64,000 nucleotides of DNA from Hyphomicrobiales bacterium. Lineage in GTDB: Bacteria; Pseudomonadota; Alphaproteobacteria; Rhizobiales; Beijerinckiaceae. Under the pieces are notes generated by a model. The model had not been told where the DNA came from and did not search any database. It saw only the letters and a program-made list of their open reading frames with translations. Location of the stretch: contig UCLR01000045.1 in NCBI GenBank assembly GCA_900473415.1, positions 208,282 through 272,281 on the forward strand, written 5' to 3'. This document shows positions 1 through 12,097 of this stretch, one piece after another. How positions within the stretch are numbered: the stretch's first letter is position 1; every line of letters begins with the position of its first letter. A program made the position numbers and the translations under genes.

Positions 1-1720
<1,720 letters not shown>

Positions 1721-1844
1721 CGCTGTTCGAACTCTTGCTGTCTTGAGGCTCCGGCCAGGCGCGGGCCGGCGGTTGCAAGCGTTCTAGTCACGCCGCTGAC
1801 GCCTGTCGAGAGACCGCGGACGCTCAAAGCCTTGGCCGCAAATG

Positions 1845-1872
1845 AAAACGGGCGGCCCCGAGAGGCCGCCCG
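1845..1872 (-). terminator. Intrinsic terminator of recA
   Basis: A perfect 9-bp GC stem (1849-1857 with 1864-1872, 6-nt loop) starts about 30 bases after the recA stop. On the minus strand it is followed by TTTTCATTT, a typical U-rich tail. It separates recA from alaS. Confidence 0.85.
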
Positions 1873-1901
1873 CTATCCATGCCGTTTGGCGGCGCCGCCG
1901 C

Positions 1902-2987
<1,086 letters not shown>

Positions 2988-3071
2988 GTTTCGGGCTCCT
3001 TATGGCAGGGCGGCGGGGACATCTCAATGCGTCTTGACAGGAGAGTGGTCACGCTTTGTTCCCGTCCGCAA

Positions 3072-3086
3072 GTTCTTTTTTTGTTC
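3072..3086 (-). promoter_or_regulatory. LexA (SOS) box upstream of recA
   Basis: The sequence reads GTTC-TTTTTTT-GTTC on the plus strand (GAAC-N7-GAAC on the coding strand). It matches the direct-repeat GTTC-N7-GTTC operator known for alphaproteobacterial LexA. It lies about 85 bases upstream of the recA start, a usual operator distance. A third GTTC at 3058-3061 has 10-nt spacing and is probably not part of the box. Confidence 0.88.
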
Positions 3087-3179
3087 CCGGTGTCAGCCTT
3101 TGTCAGGAGGGCGTGAAAGGCGGTGATCCGGCCGCTCGGTCATGCGTTCAGTTCGGCAATCACGTTTATCTGTCGATTG

Positions 3180-3200
3180 GATATGCGGTATATGCATATC
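3180..3200. promoter_or_regulatory. Inverted repeat, possible operator of the MFS gene
   Basis: A perfect 7-7-7 inverted repeat, GATATGC-GGTATAT-GCATATC, stands about 84 bases upstream of the transporter start in otherwise GC-rich DNA. The size and symmetry suit a dimeric repressor. No regulator gene is adjacent, so its owner is unknown. Confidence 0.45.
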
Positions 3201-3283
3201 AAAGGCGCTGCGTTTCACGTGCCACGGCCGGAGCTTTCCTGATATTGCGCGCCCCTTCTTCGCAGTTACCGAAAGTTGCCAAC

Positions 3284-4567
3284 GTGTCGCCCGCACCGTC
3301 CGAATCCGCCGCATTGAACTCGCCGGCCCGCATCCTGCTCGCCAGCCTGATCGGCACCACGATCGAGTTCTTCGACTTCTACATCTATGCGACGGCCGCG
3401 GTGATCATATTCCCGAAGCTGTTCTTCCCCGGCAGCGACGCGACCTCGGCGATGCTGCAGTCCTTCGCCACCTTCGCGATCGCGTTCTTCGCGCGTCCTA
3501 TCGGCGCGGCGATCTTCGGCCATTTCGGAGACCGCATCGGCCGCAAGGCCACGCTCGTCGCGGCGCTGATGACGATGGGCCTGTCGACGGTCGCGATCGG
3601 CCTGCTGCCAACCTATGCCGCGGTCGGCGTGGTCGCGCCGCTGCTGCTGGCGCTGTGCCGGCTGGGGCAGGGGCTCGGCCTCGGCGGCGAATGGGGCGGG
3701 GCGGTTCTGCTCGCCACAGAAAACGCGCCTCCAGGCAAGTCCGCCTGGTACGGCATGTTCCCGCAGCTCGGCGCGCCGATCGGCTTCATCTGCGCCACGG
3801 GCTCGTTCCTCGCGCTCGATGCGGCCCTGACCGACGAGCAGTTCTTCAGCTTCGGCTGGCGCATTCCGTTCATCGCCAGCGCGCTGCTCGTCTTCATGGG
3901 GCTCTATATCCGCCTGCGCATCAGCGAGACGCCGGCTTTCCGCAAGGCGCTGGAGAAGCATGAGCGCGTCAACGTGCCCTTCGTCAGCATCTTCGCCGAG
4001 CACAAGCTCGCGCTGCTGTTCGGCACCTTCGCTGCGCTCGCGACCTTCGTGCTGTTCTACATCATGACCGTGTTCTCGCTGAGCTGGGGCACGACGAAGC
4101 TGGGCTATGGCCGCGACCAGTTCCTGCCGCTGCAGATGATCGGCGTGGTGTTCTTCGGGCTCGCGATTCCCGTCTCGGCCATACTGGCGGATCGTTTCGG
4201 CCGCCGGCAGACGCTGCTGGCGACGACGCTCGGCATCGCGATCTTCGGCTTCCTGCTGGCGCCGCTCTTCGGCTCGGGCAGCTGGATCGGCGTGCTCGGC
4301 TTCTTCGTGGTCGGGCTGTCGCTGATGGGCTTCACCTATGGTCCCCTCGGCACGGCGTTGGCGGAGATGTTCCCGACGGCGGTGCGCTACACCGGCGCCT
4401 CGCTCACCTTCAATCTCGGCGGCATCGTCGGGGCGTCGCTCGCGCCCTATATCGCGACCTGGCTCGCAACCGAGAAGGGGCTGCCTTTCGTCGGCTATTA
4501 CCTCAGCGTCTCGGCCGTGGTGACGATCCTGGCGCTGCTGGGTGTCGGGCGGCTTAAACTTTCATAA
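3284..4567 (+). CDS. MFS transporter, metabolite:H+ symporter (MHS) type
   Basis: Inner-membrane proton-coupled symporter of the KgtP/ProP/ShiA group, which usually carries organic acids, betaines or shikimate-like compounds. The predicted protein is 427 residues with about 12 membrane segments. Family marks are TTIEFFDFYIYATAA in TM1, the loop 2-3 motif GHFGDRIGRKATL, and GLGLGGEWGGAVLL in TM4, which is diagnostic of the MHS group. The start is the GTG at 3284, because the open frame upstream has no ATG and translates to a sequence with no family character; no strong ribosome site is seen. The substrate cannot be told from sequence. The gene is divergent from recA. Confidence 0.9.
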   Translation: MSPAPSESAALNSPARILLASLIGTTIEFFDFYIYATAAVIIFPKLFFPGSDATSAMLQSFATFAIAFFARPIGAAIFGHFGDRIGRKATLVAALMTMGLSTVAIGLLPTYAAVGVVAPLLLALCRLGQGLGLGGEWGGAVLLATENAPPGKSAWYGMFPQLGAPIGFICATGSFLALDAALTDEQFFSFGWRIPFIASALLVFMGLYIRLRISETPAFRKALEKHERVNVPFVSIFAEHKLALLFGTFAALATFVLFYIMTVFSLSWGTTKLGYGRDQFLPLQMIGVVFFGLAIPVSAILADRFGRRQTLLATTLGIAIFGFLLAPLFGSGSWIGVLGFFVVGLSLMGFTYGPLGTALAEMFPTAVRYTGASLTFNLGGIVGASLAPYIATWLATEKGLPFVGYYLSVSAVVTILALLGVGRLKLS

Positions 4568-4631
4568 CGGAGTTCCCGGTAAAGCTCGAGCGACTGCTAT
4601 TCGTGGCAGGTGTCCGGGGGAAGATGCCGGA

Positions 4632-6080
4632 ATGCAGCCGCTTGCAGCGACCGGTTCCCGAAGTTTCGGGGGATGGGGCGTCGTCATCGGCGCCCTTCTT
4701 CTGTTCGTGCTGATGGCGTTCTCGCCGGCGCAGCTGAACGACGGCGACACCTGGTGGCATATCCGGGCCGGCGAATGGATACTGCAGCACCGGGCCGTGC
4801 CGCAGGTCGATCCCTTCGCGGGAGAGGGCCTGCCACGCGCCTGGGTCGCGCATGAATGGCTGGCCGAAGTGCTCTTCGCCCTGGCGCATCGCTGGGGAGG
4901 CGTCGCGGGGGTGATGCTCCTGACGGCTTTGGCCTGTGCGCTCGCCATGGCGCTGCTGGGCCGGCGGCTGGAGCGGGATCTCGACGAACTCACCGTCCTC
5001 TGTGGTATGACCATCGCCTTTGTGCTGATGGCGCCGGGTTTTCTGGCCCGGCCGCATGTGCTCGCCCTGCCGGTGCTGGTCGCATGGACGGTCGCGCTGC
5101 TCGAGGCGCGCGACCGCGATGTCGTTCCCTCCTTCTGGCTGGTGCCGCTGATGGCGCTCTGGGCCAATCTCCATGGCGGTTTCGCCTTCGGCATCGCGCT
5201 TGCGGGCTTCTTCGGGCTGGAGGCTTTGCTGGGCGCGCCGGCGGAGCGCCGCGCCGCGACATTCCGCGGTTGGCTTCTGTTCGGAGGCGCGATCGTGCTG
5301 GCAGCGCTGGCGACGCCCCACGGCGTCGGCGGCCTGCTGTTTCCGTTCCAGCTACTCCGGATGAAGAGCCTGTCCCTGATCGACGAATGGCGGCCCGTCG
5401 CCTTCGAGGGGATCGTGCCGCTGGAGCTGCTTCTGCTAGGGCTGCTGTTCCTGCTGATGCGGGTTCCGGTCAAGCTTTCGCCGATGCGCATCCTGTTGTT
5501 GCTGCTGCTGGTTCATATGGCGCTGCACCAGAGGAGGCATGCGGTTCTGCTCGCGGTGGTGGGGCTGCTCGTGCTGGCGGAGGCCGTCGGCCGGGCGCTC
5601 AACAGAACTCCCCTGCCAGGCGAGGTGGGGAGCGGGCCCCCGAGGCCGGTGCTCGCCGTGGCATTCGCTGCCGGGCTTTTCGTGGCGGGGATGGCGCGGA
5701 TGGCGCTGCCGGTCACGCTCGGTGATGCCCGCAACGTGCCGGCGACGGCGCTGGCGGCAGTGCCGACGGAGCTGCGTGGCAAGCCGGTCCTGAACGGCTA
5801 TGATTTCGGCGGCTATCTGATCTGGAACGGCATCTCGCCATGGATCGACGGCCGAACGGACATGTATGGCGACGAGCGGATGTTCGCCTATGACCGCCTG
5901 ACCGCGCCGGATGCGGGTTTCCTGGCGGAGGTCCTGAACCGCGACCGGATCGCCTGGACGGTCTTCCCGCCGGGCGGGCGGATCGTCGGCGCGCTCGACG
6001 CACTGCCCGGCTGGAAGCGGCTCGTCGCGGGCCCGTTCGCCGTCGTCCATGTCCGTGAATCCGGCGCTGCGCTCCCCTGA
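4632..6080 (+). CDS. Polytopic membrane protein with DTWWH and GRTD motifs
   Basis: A 482-residue integral membrane protein with about nine to ten hydrophobic segments. The N-terminal outer loop holds NDGDTWWHIRAGEWIL and AHEWLAEVLF. The C-terminal soluble part holds NGYDFGGYLIW and WIDGRTDMYGDE. This combination recurs in uncharacterised bacterial membrane proteins that look like GT-C type glycosyltransferases or their relatives, but no activity is proven to my knowledge. The start is the ATG at 4632, which follows a GGGGGAAG stretch; an upstream in-frame ATG would overlap the transporter and adds sequence with no domain. It lies 64 bases after the MFS gene and may be cotranscribed. It converges on cckA. 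Confidence 0.8.
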   Translation: MQPLAATGSRSFGGWGVVIGALLLFVLMAFSPAQLNDGDTWWHIRAGEWILQHRAVPQVDPFAGEGLPRAWVAHEWLAEVLFALAHRWGGVAGVMLLTALACALAMALLGRRLERDLDELTVLCGMTIAFVLMAPGFLARPHVLALPVLVAWTVALLEARDRDVVPSFWLVPLMALWANLHGGFAFGIALAGFFGLEALLGAPAERRAATFRGWLLFGGAIVLAALATPHGVGGLLFPFQLLRMKSLSLIDEWRPVAFEGIVPLELLLLGLLFLLMRVPVKLSPMRILLLLLLVHMALHQRRHAVLLAVVGLLVLAEAVGRALNRTPLPGEVGSGPPRPVLAVAFAAGLFVAGMARMALPVTLGDARNVPATALAAVPTELRGKPVLNGYDFGGYLIWNGISPWIDGRTDMYGDERMFAYDRLTAPDAGFLAEVLNRDRIAWTVFPPGGRIVGALDALPGWKRLVAGPFAVVHVRESGAALP

Positions 6081-6097
6081 GGGGCTGCCGGCGAGGT

Positions 6098-8593
6098 TCA
6101 GCCCATCGCCGCCTTCACGGTCTCCACGAGCTGCTTCATCGTGAAGGGCTTGGGCAGGAAGTGGAAGCCCTCGCCCTCGGGCAGGTTCTTGCGGAAAGCC
6201 TCCTCCGCATAGCCCGAGACGAAGACGACCTTGGTGTTGGGGTTGCGCTGGCGCAGCTCGCCCAGCAGGGTCGGGCCGTCCATCTCCGGCATCACCACGT
6301 CCGAGACGACGAGGTCGATCTGACCGTCGTTCTTCTGGAAGATGTCGAGCGCCTCGACGCCGGAGGCAGCCTCGTGGACGGTATAGCCACGCGAGACCAG
6401 CATGCGGGCATTCAGGGCGCGAACCGCGTCCTCGTCCTCGACGAGCAGGATGACGCCGGCGCCGGTATGGTCGGCGGCGAGCTTCTTCGGCGCCTCGTTG
6501 GCTGCGGCCTCGGCTGCGATTTCCTCCTGGCTCGGAACATGGCGCGGCAGGAAGATGTGGAAGGCCGTGCCCTTTCCGACGGTCGAGTCGACGAAGACGT
6601 AGCCGCCGGTCTGCTTGACGATGCCGTAGACCATGGAGAGGCCGAGGCCGGTGCCCTTGCCGACTTCCTTGGTGGTGAAGAAGGGCTCGAAGATCTTGTC
6701 GAGATGTTCCTGCGGGATGCCGGTGCCGCTGTCCTCGACCTCGAGCAGGACATAGTCGTCAGGAGCCAGCGCGGCATGGCCGAAGGAGGCGCATTCGTCA
6801 CGGGTGACGTTGCGGGTGCGGACGGTCAGCTTGCCGCCGTCCGGCATGGCGTCGCGGGCATTGACCGCGAGGTTCACGATCACCTGCTCGAGCTGGCCGA
6901 GATCGGCCCTGACCGGCCAGAGGTCGCGGCCCTGGCGGACATCGAGCGTCACCTTGTCGGCAACGACGCGCTTCAGCATCAGCGAGAGATCGGAGAGCAC
7001 CTCGCCAAGTTCCAGGACCTGCGGTCGCAGCGTCTGGCGGCGCGAGAAGGCGAGGAGCTGCCGCACCAGCGCCGCGGCGCGGTAGGCGTTCTGCTTGATC
7101 TGCATGATGTCCGGGAAGGACGGATCGGTCGGCCGGTGGCTCGCCAGCAGGAACTCCGAGGCGTTGATGATGACCTGCAGCACGTTGTTGAAGTCGTGCG
7201 CAATGCCGCCGGCGAGCTGGCCGACAGCCTGCATCTTGCCGGCCTGGTCCATGTTGTCGCGCAGCTTGCGCTCGGCGGTCGTTTCGAGCGCGTAGACGAT
7301 GGCGCGCTCGCCGTCGGCGTCCTCGGTGGCAGAGACAGGCGTGAGATAGAGCTTGGCCGAACGGCCTTCCTCGCCTGCGAGAGCGAGATCGAGCGGGGCG
7401 GGGACCGAGGTGCCCTCGACCAGCTCGGCCAGCGCGCGTTCGAGGCCTGAAGCCGGCGCGGCCAGATCGAAGATGGTGCGCGGCTGCACGTCCGCGGGCG
7501 TCAGCCGAGCGAAGGCGGCGTTGGAACGCAGGATCGCGCCCGCCTTGTCGACGGTGGCGATCGCCATTGGTGTGGAGTGGAAGAAGCGGGCGAAGCGGAC
7601 CTCCGCGTCGCTGCCGCCATCGGCGCCGGCCTCGCCAGGCGCGCGGTTGAGGACGAGCGTGCGCGAGGGGCCGGCGCGGCCATCCGCCCCGAAGGCGACC
7701 TGATGGTGCAGGCGGACCGGCAGCGGTGAGCCGTTGCGGCGCTTGAGGTCGACGTCCAGCACCTCGACGCGGACATCGCCGGGCTGGCCGCGGATCGCCT
7801 GGATCAGTGCGGCGGCCGCGGGCGTGCAGACATCGTCCAGATGTAGCCCGCCGGAGCCGAAGCGGGCGAGATCGAAATCGAGCCAGCCCGAGAGCGTGGC
7901 GTTGAGATAGGACACCTCGCCGTCGGCATCGATCGAGATGAAGCCGGCGGGCGCGTGGTCGAGATAGTCGATCGCGTGCTGCAGCTCCTGGAAGGCGTTC
8001 TCCTGCCGCTCGCGCTCGGGGGTAACGTCGGAGACGGACCAGAGAGTCGCCGTGCCGGTGTCGCGGCGCACGGGCGAGACGCGTACGCGGTACCAGCCGA
8101 CCTCGCCGCGCCCGTTCAGCGCGGGCTCCAGCCGCACCTCTTCGACCAGCCGGCGGTTCTCCCGGGCGGCGGCGGCGAGCCGGTAGATCGCCTCGGAGAC
8201 GTCGGCGCGGCCGGTCAGCAGGCGGCCGACGGGCCTCAGGTCGTTGGCGCCAGTGGCGCCGGCAAGCGAGAGATAGGCCTCGTTGGCGTAGACGATGTCG
8301 TTCTCACCCTCGGTGACGACGACGCCGTCATCGGCCCGGTCGACGATGATCTTGGTCAGGTCGTTGCGGGCGGCGCGTCCGGAGAATTGCACGAGCCCGA
8401 TGGCGAAGGCGAAGAGGCCGAAGACGCCGACGACCGAAAGAATGGCGAGCAGGCCCAGGATCAGCGGCTGCGCCCATTCCTGGGCGAGGAAGCCGAGCGC
8501 GATGGCTGCCGCGACGAGCAGGCCGGCGACCAGCAGGATCACGCCGATATGGCCTGGCTTCTCGGAGCGATCGATCGTCGTGGTGCCGCTCAT
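6098..8593 (-). CDS. cckA: Hybrid histidine kinase CckA
   Basis: Membrane-bound hybrid kinase/phosphatase that, through the phosphotransferase ChpT, controls the master regulator CtrA and so cell cycle and motility. The protein is 831 residues. It has two N-terminal membrane segments (about 16-36 and 42-68), three PAS-like regions (about 80-190, 205-310, 330-440), and the H-box [12 protein letters not shown] with His466. The N-box has [14 protein letters not shown], the ATP lid has DSGTGIP and [15 protein letters not shown], and a C-terminal receiver has the phosphoacceptor Asp765 in [13 protein letters not shown]. The HDFNN motif and the terminal receiver are typical of CckA. It follows flhB by 34 bases and is the last gene of the flagellar unit; I recall the same order (fliQ-fliR-flhB-cckA) in Caulobacter. 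Confidence 0.93.
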   Translation of the reverse strand: MSGTTTIDRSEKPGHIGVILLVAGLLVAAAIALGFLAQEWAQPLILGLLAILSVVGVFGLFAFAIGLVQFSGRAARNDLTKIIVDRADDGVVVTEGENDIVYANEAYLSLAGATGANDLRPVGRLLTGRADVSEAIYRLAAAARENRRLVEEVRLEPALNGRGEVGWYRVRVSPVRRDTGTATLWSVSDVTPERERQENAFQELQHAIDYLDHAPAGFISIDADGEVSYLNATLSGWLDFDLARFGSGGLHLDDVCTPAAAALIQAIRGQPGDVRVEVLDVDLKRRNGSPLPVRLHHQVAFGADGRAGPSRTLVLNRAPGEAGADGGSDAEVRFARFFHSTPMAIATVDKAGAILRSNAAFARLTPADVQPRTIFDLAAPASGLERALAELVEGTSVPAPLDLALAGEEGRSAKLYLTPVSATEDADGERAIVYALETTAERKLRDNMDQAGKMQAVGQLAGGIAHDFNNVLQVIINASEFLLASHRPTDPSFPDIMQIKQNAYRAAALVRQLLAFSRRQTLRPQVLELGEVLSDLSLMLKRVVADKVTLDVRQGRDLWPVRADLGQLEQVIVNLAVNARDAMPDGGKLTVRTRNVTRDECASFGHAALAPDDYVLLEVEDSGTGIPQEHLDKIFEPFFTTKEVGKGTGLGLSMVYGIVKQTGGYVFVDSTVGKGTAFHIFLPRHVPSQEEIAAEAAANEAPKKLAADHTGAGVILLVEDEDAVRALNARMLVSRGYTVHEAASGVEALDIFQKNDGQIDLVVSDVVMPEMDGPTLLGELRQRNPNTKVVFVSGYAEEAFRKNLPEGEGFHFLPKPFTMKQLVETVKAAMG

Positions 8594-8627
8594 GCGGTGG
8601 AGTCCATCCTTCGCGTTCCGCGCCGAG

Positions 8628-9695
8628 TTAGGCGCGCCGGCCCTTCAGGCGCAAGACGTAACCGATGACTTCGGCCACTGCGGCATAGTGTTCGACAGGA
8701 ATTTCTTCGTCGATGTCGACCGTTGCATAAAGGGCGCGGGCCAGCGGCGGATTTTCGACGATGGGCACGCGATGCTCGCCGGCGACCTCGCGGATCTTGA
8801 GTGCCATGGAGTCGACGCCCTTGGCGAGGCAGAGCGGCGCCGCCATGCCGGCCTCGTATTGCAGGGCCACCGCGAAGTGGGTCGGGTTGGTGATGATCAC
8901 GGTCGCCTTCGGCACCGCCGCCATCATGCGCTTGCGCACGCGCTGAGCGCGGATCTGGCGCAGCTTGGCCTTGATCTCGGGGTTGCCTTCGGAGTTCTTG
9001 AACTCTTCCTTGATCTCCTGCTTCGTCATTTTCTGGCGCTGGTACCAGGAGAAGCGCTGCCAGGCGAAATCGCCGATCGCGATCACGGCGAAAAGCGCGA
9101 GCACCGTGCCGAGCAGCTTGATCGCGAGCGAGAGCGTCGCCGGCATCAGCGCGGCGACGTTCATTTCCACCAGGGCCTCGAGCCGGTCGTGCTCGCCCCA
9201 CAGCGTGAACCAGATCACGGTGCCGATCAGCGCCGTCTTGGCGAGGCCCTTGGCGAAGTTGACCCAGGCCTCCTTGCCGAACATGCGCTTCATGCCGGCC
9301 ATGGGCGAAAGGCGGCCGAACTTCGGCATCAGCGGCTCGAAGGTCCAGAGCGGCTTGTGCTGGAGCAGGGCGCCGGCGAGTCCGGCGCAGAGGATGAAGG
9401 CGAAGGGCAGGCCCAGCGCCATGAACCCGGTCAGCACGCCCTGCTGCGTGACCCGCATGAAGGCCGCGCCGTCCGAGGGAACCTGATGGGCGTTCATCAG
9501 GAAGGAGCGCAGCGAGAGCATAGCGTCGCGCGCCGACCAGCCGGCGGTGACGACGAGGGCGAGCATCAGGCCGCTCAGAACGAAGAAGGTGCCGATCTCC
9601 TGTGATCGGGGTACGTCGCCTTTCTCGGTGGCGTCGTCCAGTTTTCGCTGGGTCGGGTCTTCTGTTCTGTCTTCGCTTTCAGCTTCCTCGGCCAT
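8628..9695 (-). CDS. flhB: Flagellar export gate protein FlhB
   Basis: Switch component of the flagellar type III export gate in the inner membrane; autocleavage changes substrate choice from rod/hook to filament proteins. The protein is 355 residues. The start MAEEAESEDRTEDPTQRKL is typical. Four membrane segments lie between about residues 35 and 215, and the cytoplasmic domain carries the cleavage motif NPTH at 270-273, followed by FAVALQY. It lies between fliR (7-base gap) and cckA in the same transcription direction. Identification is secure. Confidence 0.97.
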   Translation of the reverse strand: MAEEAESEDRTEDPTQRKLDDATEKGDVPRSQEIGTFFVLSGLMLALVVTAGWSARDAMLSLRSFLMNAHQVPSDGAAFMRVTQQGVLTGFMALGLPFAFILCAGLAGALLQHKPLWTFEPLMPKFGRLSPMAGMKRMFGKEAWVNFAKGLAKTALIGTVIWFTLWGEHDRLEALVEMNVAALMPATLSLAIKLLGTVLALFAVIAIGDFAWQRFSWYQRQKMTKQEIKEEFKNSEGNPEIKAKLRQIRAQRVRKRMMAAVPKATVIITNPTHFAVALQYEAGMAAPLCLAKGVDSMALKIREVAGEHRVPIVENPPLARALYATVDIDEEIPVEHYAAVAEVIGYVLRLKGRRA

Positions 9696-9702
9696 GGCGC
9701 CC

Positions 9703-10458
9703 TCAGTTCACGAATTGGCGCAGGAAGGTGCCGAGGCTGTCCATGAAGACGCTCATCATCACGCCGATCACGACGAGCAGCACGAGCATGCCGCCCATGA
9801 TCGACGCCGGCACGGCGAGGAAGAACACTTGTAGCTGCGGCATCATCCGCGCCAGCACGCCGAGCCCGAGATTGAAGAGCAGGCCGAAGACGAGGAAGGG
9901 CGCCGAGATCTGGACCGCAAGCGCAAAGCCGCGCGCCGCGGCGCGCACGACGAGCGACATGGTGTCAGTGAGGTCAGGGATGCCGCCCGGCGGCAGCAGG
10001 CGATAGCTCTCATGGATCGCCGCGATGGCGAGGTGGTGCAGGTCCGTGGTTAGGATCAGCGTGATACCGAGCATCGTCAGGAAGTTGCCGATGGAGGGGT
10101 TCTGCGTGCCGCCCGTCGGATCGACCGTCATGGCGAAGCCGAGGCCCATGGCCTGCGCGACGAGCGTGCCGGCGGTCTGCAGCGCCGCCATGACCAGCCG
10201 GGCGCTGAGGCCGATGACGAGGCCGATGAGCAACTCGCTGATCAGCAGGGTCGAGACGCCGGTCATGTCGGCGGGCACGCGCAGCGTCGGGCGCGCGACC
10301 GGCAGCAGCATCAGGGCGATGAAGAAGGCGAGCGAGAGCCGCGCGCGCGAGAAGATGAAGCGCTCGCCGATGCCCGGCATCAGCATGACGAGCGTCCCGA
10401 CGCGCGCGAAGACGAGCACGAAAATGGCGCTGATCTCGGGCAGGACAGCGATCTGCAT
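9703..10458 (-). CDS. fliR: Flagellar export gate protein FliR
   Basis: Polytopic inner-membrane component of the FliP5Q4R1 export gate. The product from the ATG at 10456-10458 is 251 residues with about six membrane segments; MQIAVLPEISAIFVLVFARV matches the usual FliR start. An ATG at 10537-10539 overlaps the fliQ stop as ATGA and would add 27 residues rich in Ala, Arg and Pro that do not look like FliR. Either start is possible by translational coupling, but the shorter protein fits the family better. Confidence 0.95.
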   Translation of the reverse strand: MQIAVLPEISAIFVLVFARVGTLVMLMPGIGERFIFSRARLSLAFFIALMLLPVARPTLRVPADMTGVSTLLISELLIGLVIGLSARLVMAALQTAGTLVAQAMGLGFAMTVDPTGGTQNPSIGNFLTMLGITLILTTDLHHLAIAAIHESYRLLPPGGIPDLTDTMSLVVRAAARGFALAVQISAPFLVFGLLFNLGLGVLARMMPQLQVFFLAVPASIMGGMLVLLVVIGVMMSVFMDSLGTFLRQFVN

Positions 10459-10535
10459 CGTGCCGCGGGCACCCACGCGCCAGGGGAGGTGCCGCGGAGC
10501 CGCTCCGGCGAAGGCCGGCCGCAGCTGCGGCGGGG

Positions 10536-10802
10536 TCATCCGCCCGTGGCGATTCGGGCGGCGACTCGCCCCATATAACCCGCCATGGCGTCACCCATGA
10601 ACGGCAGAAACAGCAGCAGTGCCGCAAAGACGGCGACGATCTTCGGCACGAAGACCAGAGTCTGCTCCTGGATCTGGGTCAGCGCCTGGAAGAGCGAGAC
10701 GACGAAGCCCACGATCAGCGCGATGATCATCAGCGGCGCGCCGACCTTGAGGAAGACGATGATGCCGTCGCGGGCGACGTCGAGGATGGCTCCGGAGGTC
10801 AT
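10536..10802 (-). CDS. fliQ: Flagellar export gate protein FliQ
   Basis: Small inner-membrane export gate subunit of 88 residues with two membrane hairpin helices (about 15-40 and 52-72). The family segment LVGFVVSLFQALTQIQEQTL is represented here as IVGFVVSLFQALTQIQEQTL, followed by FVPKI. It sits between fliE and fliR, as in many alphaproteobacteria, 24 bases after fliE. Confidence 0.97.
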   Translation of the reverse strand: MTSGAILDVARDGIIVFLKVGAPLMIIALIVGFVVSLFQALTQIQEQTLVFVPKIVAVFAALLLFLPFMGDAMAGYMGRVAARIATGG

Positions 10803-10826
10803 CTTGTTGTCCCGTTCCTGCTGCCG

Positions 10827-11150
10827 TCAGACCGGCATCCGCATGATTTCTTCATAGGCCGCGATGACGCGGTCGCGGACCGCGACCAGCGTTTCGATCG
10901 CCGCTTCGCTCTCGGCCACCGCCGTGACGACATTGACGATGTCCGCCCGGCCGCCGGCGACGCTCGCCGTCTGGGCATCGGCCTTGCGGCCGGCGTCTGC
11001 GGTCGCGTCGAGCGCCTTGCCGATCAGGGCCTGGAAATCCGGGCCGCCCGCTCCGGCGCCCTCGGAGGCGAGTGGCTTGCGCATCAGATTGCCGGCGCCC
11101 ATGCCCTTGATGGACGCGTAGGCGTTCGCGGCGAAACCCGGAGTGGCCAT
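10827..11150 (-). CDS. fliE: Flagellar MS-ring/rod junction protein FliE
   Basis: A 107-residue export substrate that joins the MS ring to the proximal rod. The C-terminal half, with DIVNVVTAVAESEAAIETLV and the end VIAAYEEIMRMPV, is characteristic of FliE. It lies 27 bases after flgC in the flgBC-fliE rod gene order. Confidence 0.95.
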   Translation of the reverse strand: MATPGFAANAYASIKGMGAGNLMRKPLASEGAGAGGPDFQALIGKALDATADAGRKADAQTASVAGGRADIVNVVTAVAESEAAIETLVAVRDRVIAAYEEIMRMPV

Positions 11151-11177
11151 GGCTCAGGTCCTTCTGGAGCGGTGCGC

Positions 11178-11588
11178 TCAGGCGCGCAGGATGTCGATGG
11201 TGCGCTGGATCATCCGGCGCGTCGAAGAGATCAGGTTGAGATTGGCCTCGTAGCTGCGCTGGGCCTCGCGCATGTCGACCATCTCGACCAGCGGATTGAC
11301 GTTCGGCATCTGGACGTCGCCATTGGCATTGGCCGCCGGGTTGCCGGGCTCGTGCTTGGTCTTGAAGGGGCTCGGGTCGCGCTGGACCTTGCCGAGCGCC
11401 ACGAGCTGGGCGTCGAGATCGCGATCCATATGGCGCTGGAAGCTCGGGACTTTGCGGCGATAGGGCTCGGCGCCGGCGCGCTCCGGGCCGGAGTCGGCGT
11501 TGGCGATATTTTCCGAGATGACTCGCATGCGGCCGGACTGGCTGCGCAGGCCTGACGCCGCGACGGCGATGCTCTTCATCAGGTCCAT
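11178..11588 (-). CDS. flgC: Flagellar proximal rod protein FlgC
   Basis: Proximal rod subunit of 136 residues. It has the N-terminal rod/hook signature SENIANADSGPERAGAEPYRR (shortened here to its key part SENIANADS) and the C-terminal helix REAQRSYEANLNLISSTRRM that packs in the axial core. The ATG at 11586-11588 gives the usual start MDLMKSIAVAASGLRSQ; an in-frame ATG six codons upstream is possible but unlikely. The gene is 40 bases after flgB. Confidence 0.96.
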   Translation of the reverse strand: MDLMKSIAVAASGLRSQSGRMRVISENIANADSGPERAGAEPYRRKVPSFQRHMDRDLDAQLVALGKVQRDPSPFKTKHEPGNPAANANGDVQMPNVNPLVEMVDMREAQRSYEANLNLISSTRRMIQRTIDILRA

Positions 11589-11628
11589 GGTCCGGCTCCT
11601 TCGCAATCAGCGCTCAGCGGCCCGGCCT

Positions 11629-12030
11629 TCAACGACCCTTGCCGATCGCGATCTTCATCAGGCCGAGGCCCTTGCTGTAGAGCGAGGCGGCGAGCTGATA
11701 GTCGGACTGGTTCTGCGCGACCTTCATCATCTCGTCCTCGAGATTCACCGCGTTGCCGTCCGGCGTCGTCTCGAAGCGTGGCGCGCCGGTGCCGTCGAAG
11801 CCGCCGTTGGCGGTGTCGAGCTGCATATGGCCGGGGCGGGTGAGGGAGATATGCACGCCAGCGCGGTTCGGATCGACGCTCGGCGGCTTCAGGTCGGTCG
11901 GACGGAAGCCGGGGCTGTCGGCATTGGCGACGTTCTCGGCCAGCACCTTCTGGCGGGACTGCTGGTAGTACATGCGCGTCTTGAGCGCCTGCATCAGCCC
12001 GCCGCCGATGCTCAAGCCGTCATTCGCCAT
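11629..12030 (-). CDS. flgB: Flagellar proximal rod protein FlgB
   Basis: Proximal rod subunit of 133 residues and first gene of the minus-strand unit flgB-flgC-fliE-fliQ-fliR-flhB-cckA. The segment LAENVANADSPGFRPTDLK is the family signature, and the C-terminal helix contains KVAQNQSDYQLAASLYSKGL. Transcription is probably controlled by CtrA through the box at 12098-12112, about 70 bases upstream. Confidence 0.96.
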   Translation of the reverse strand: MANDGLSIGGGLMQALKTRMYYQQSRQKVLAENVANADSPGFRPTDLKPPSVDPNRAGVHISLTRPGHMQLDTANGGFDGTGAPRFETTPDGNAVNLEDEMMKVAQNQSDYQLAASLYSKGLGLMKIAIGKGR

Positions 12031-12097
12031 GGCCTCAGGCTCCCGCAGATGCCGCCGGAGGAATCCGGCTACTGGGCAAATCCTGCCGGGTGCATGG

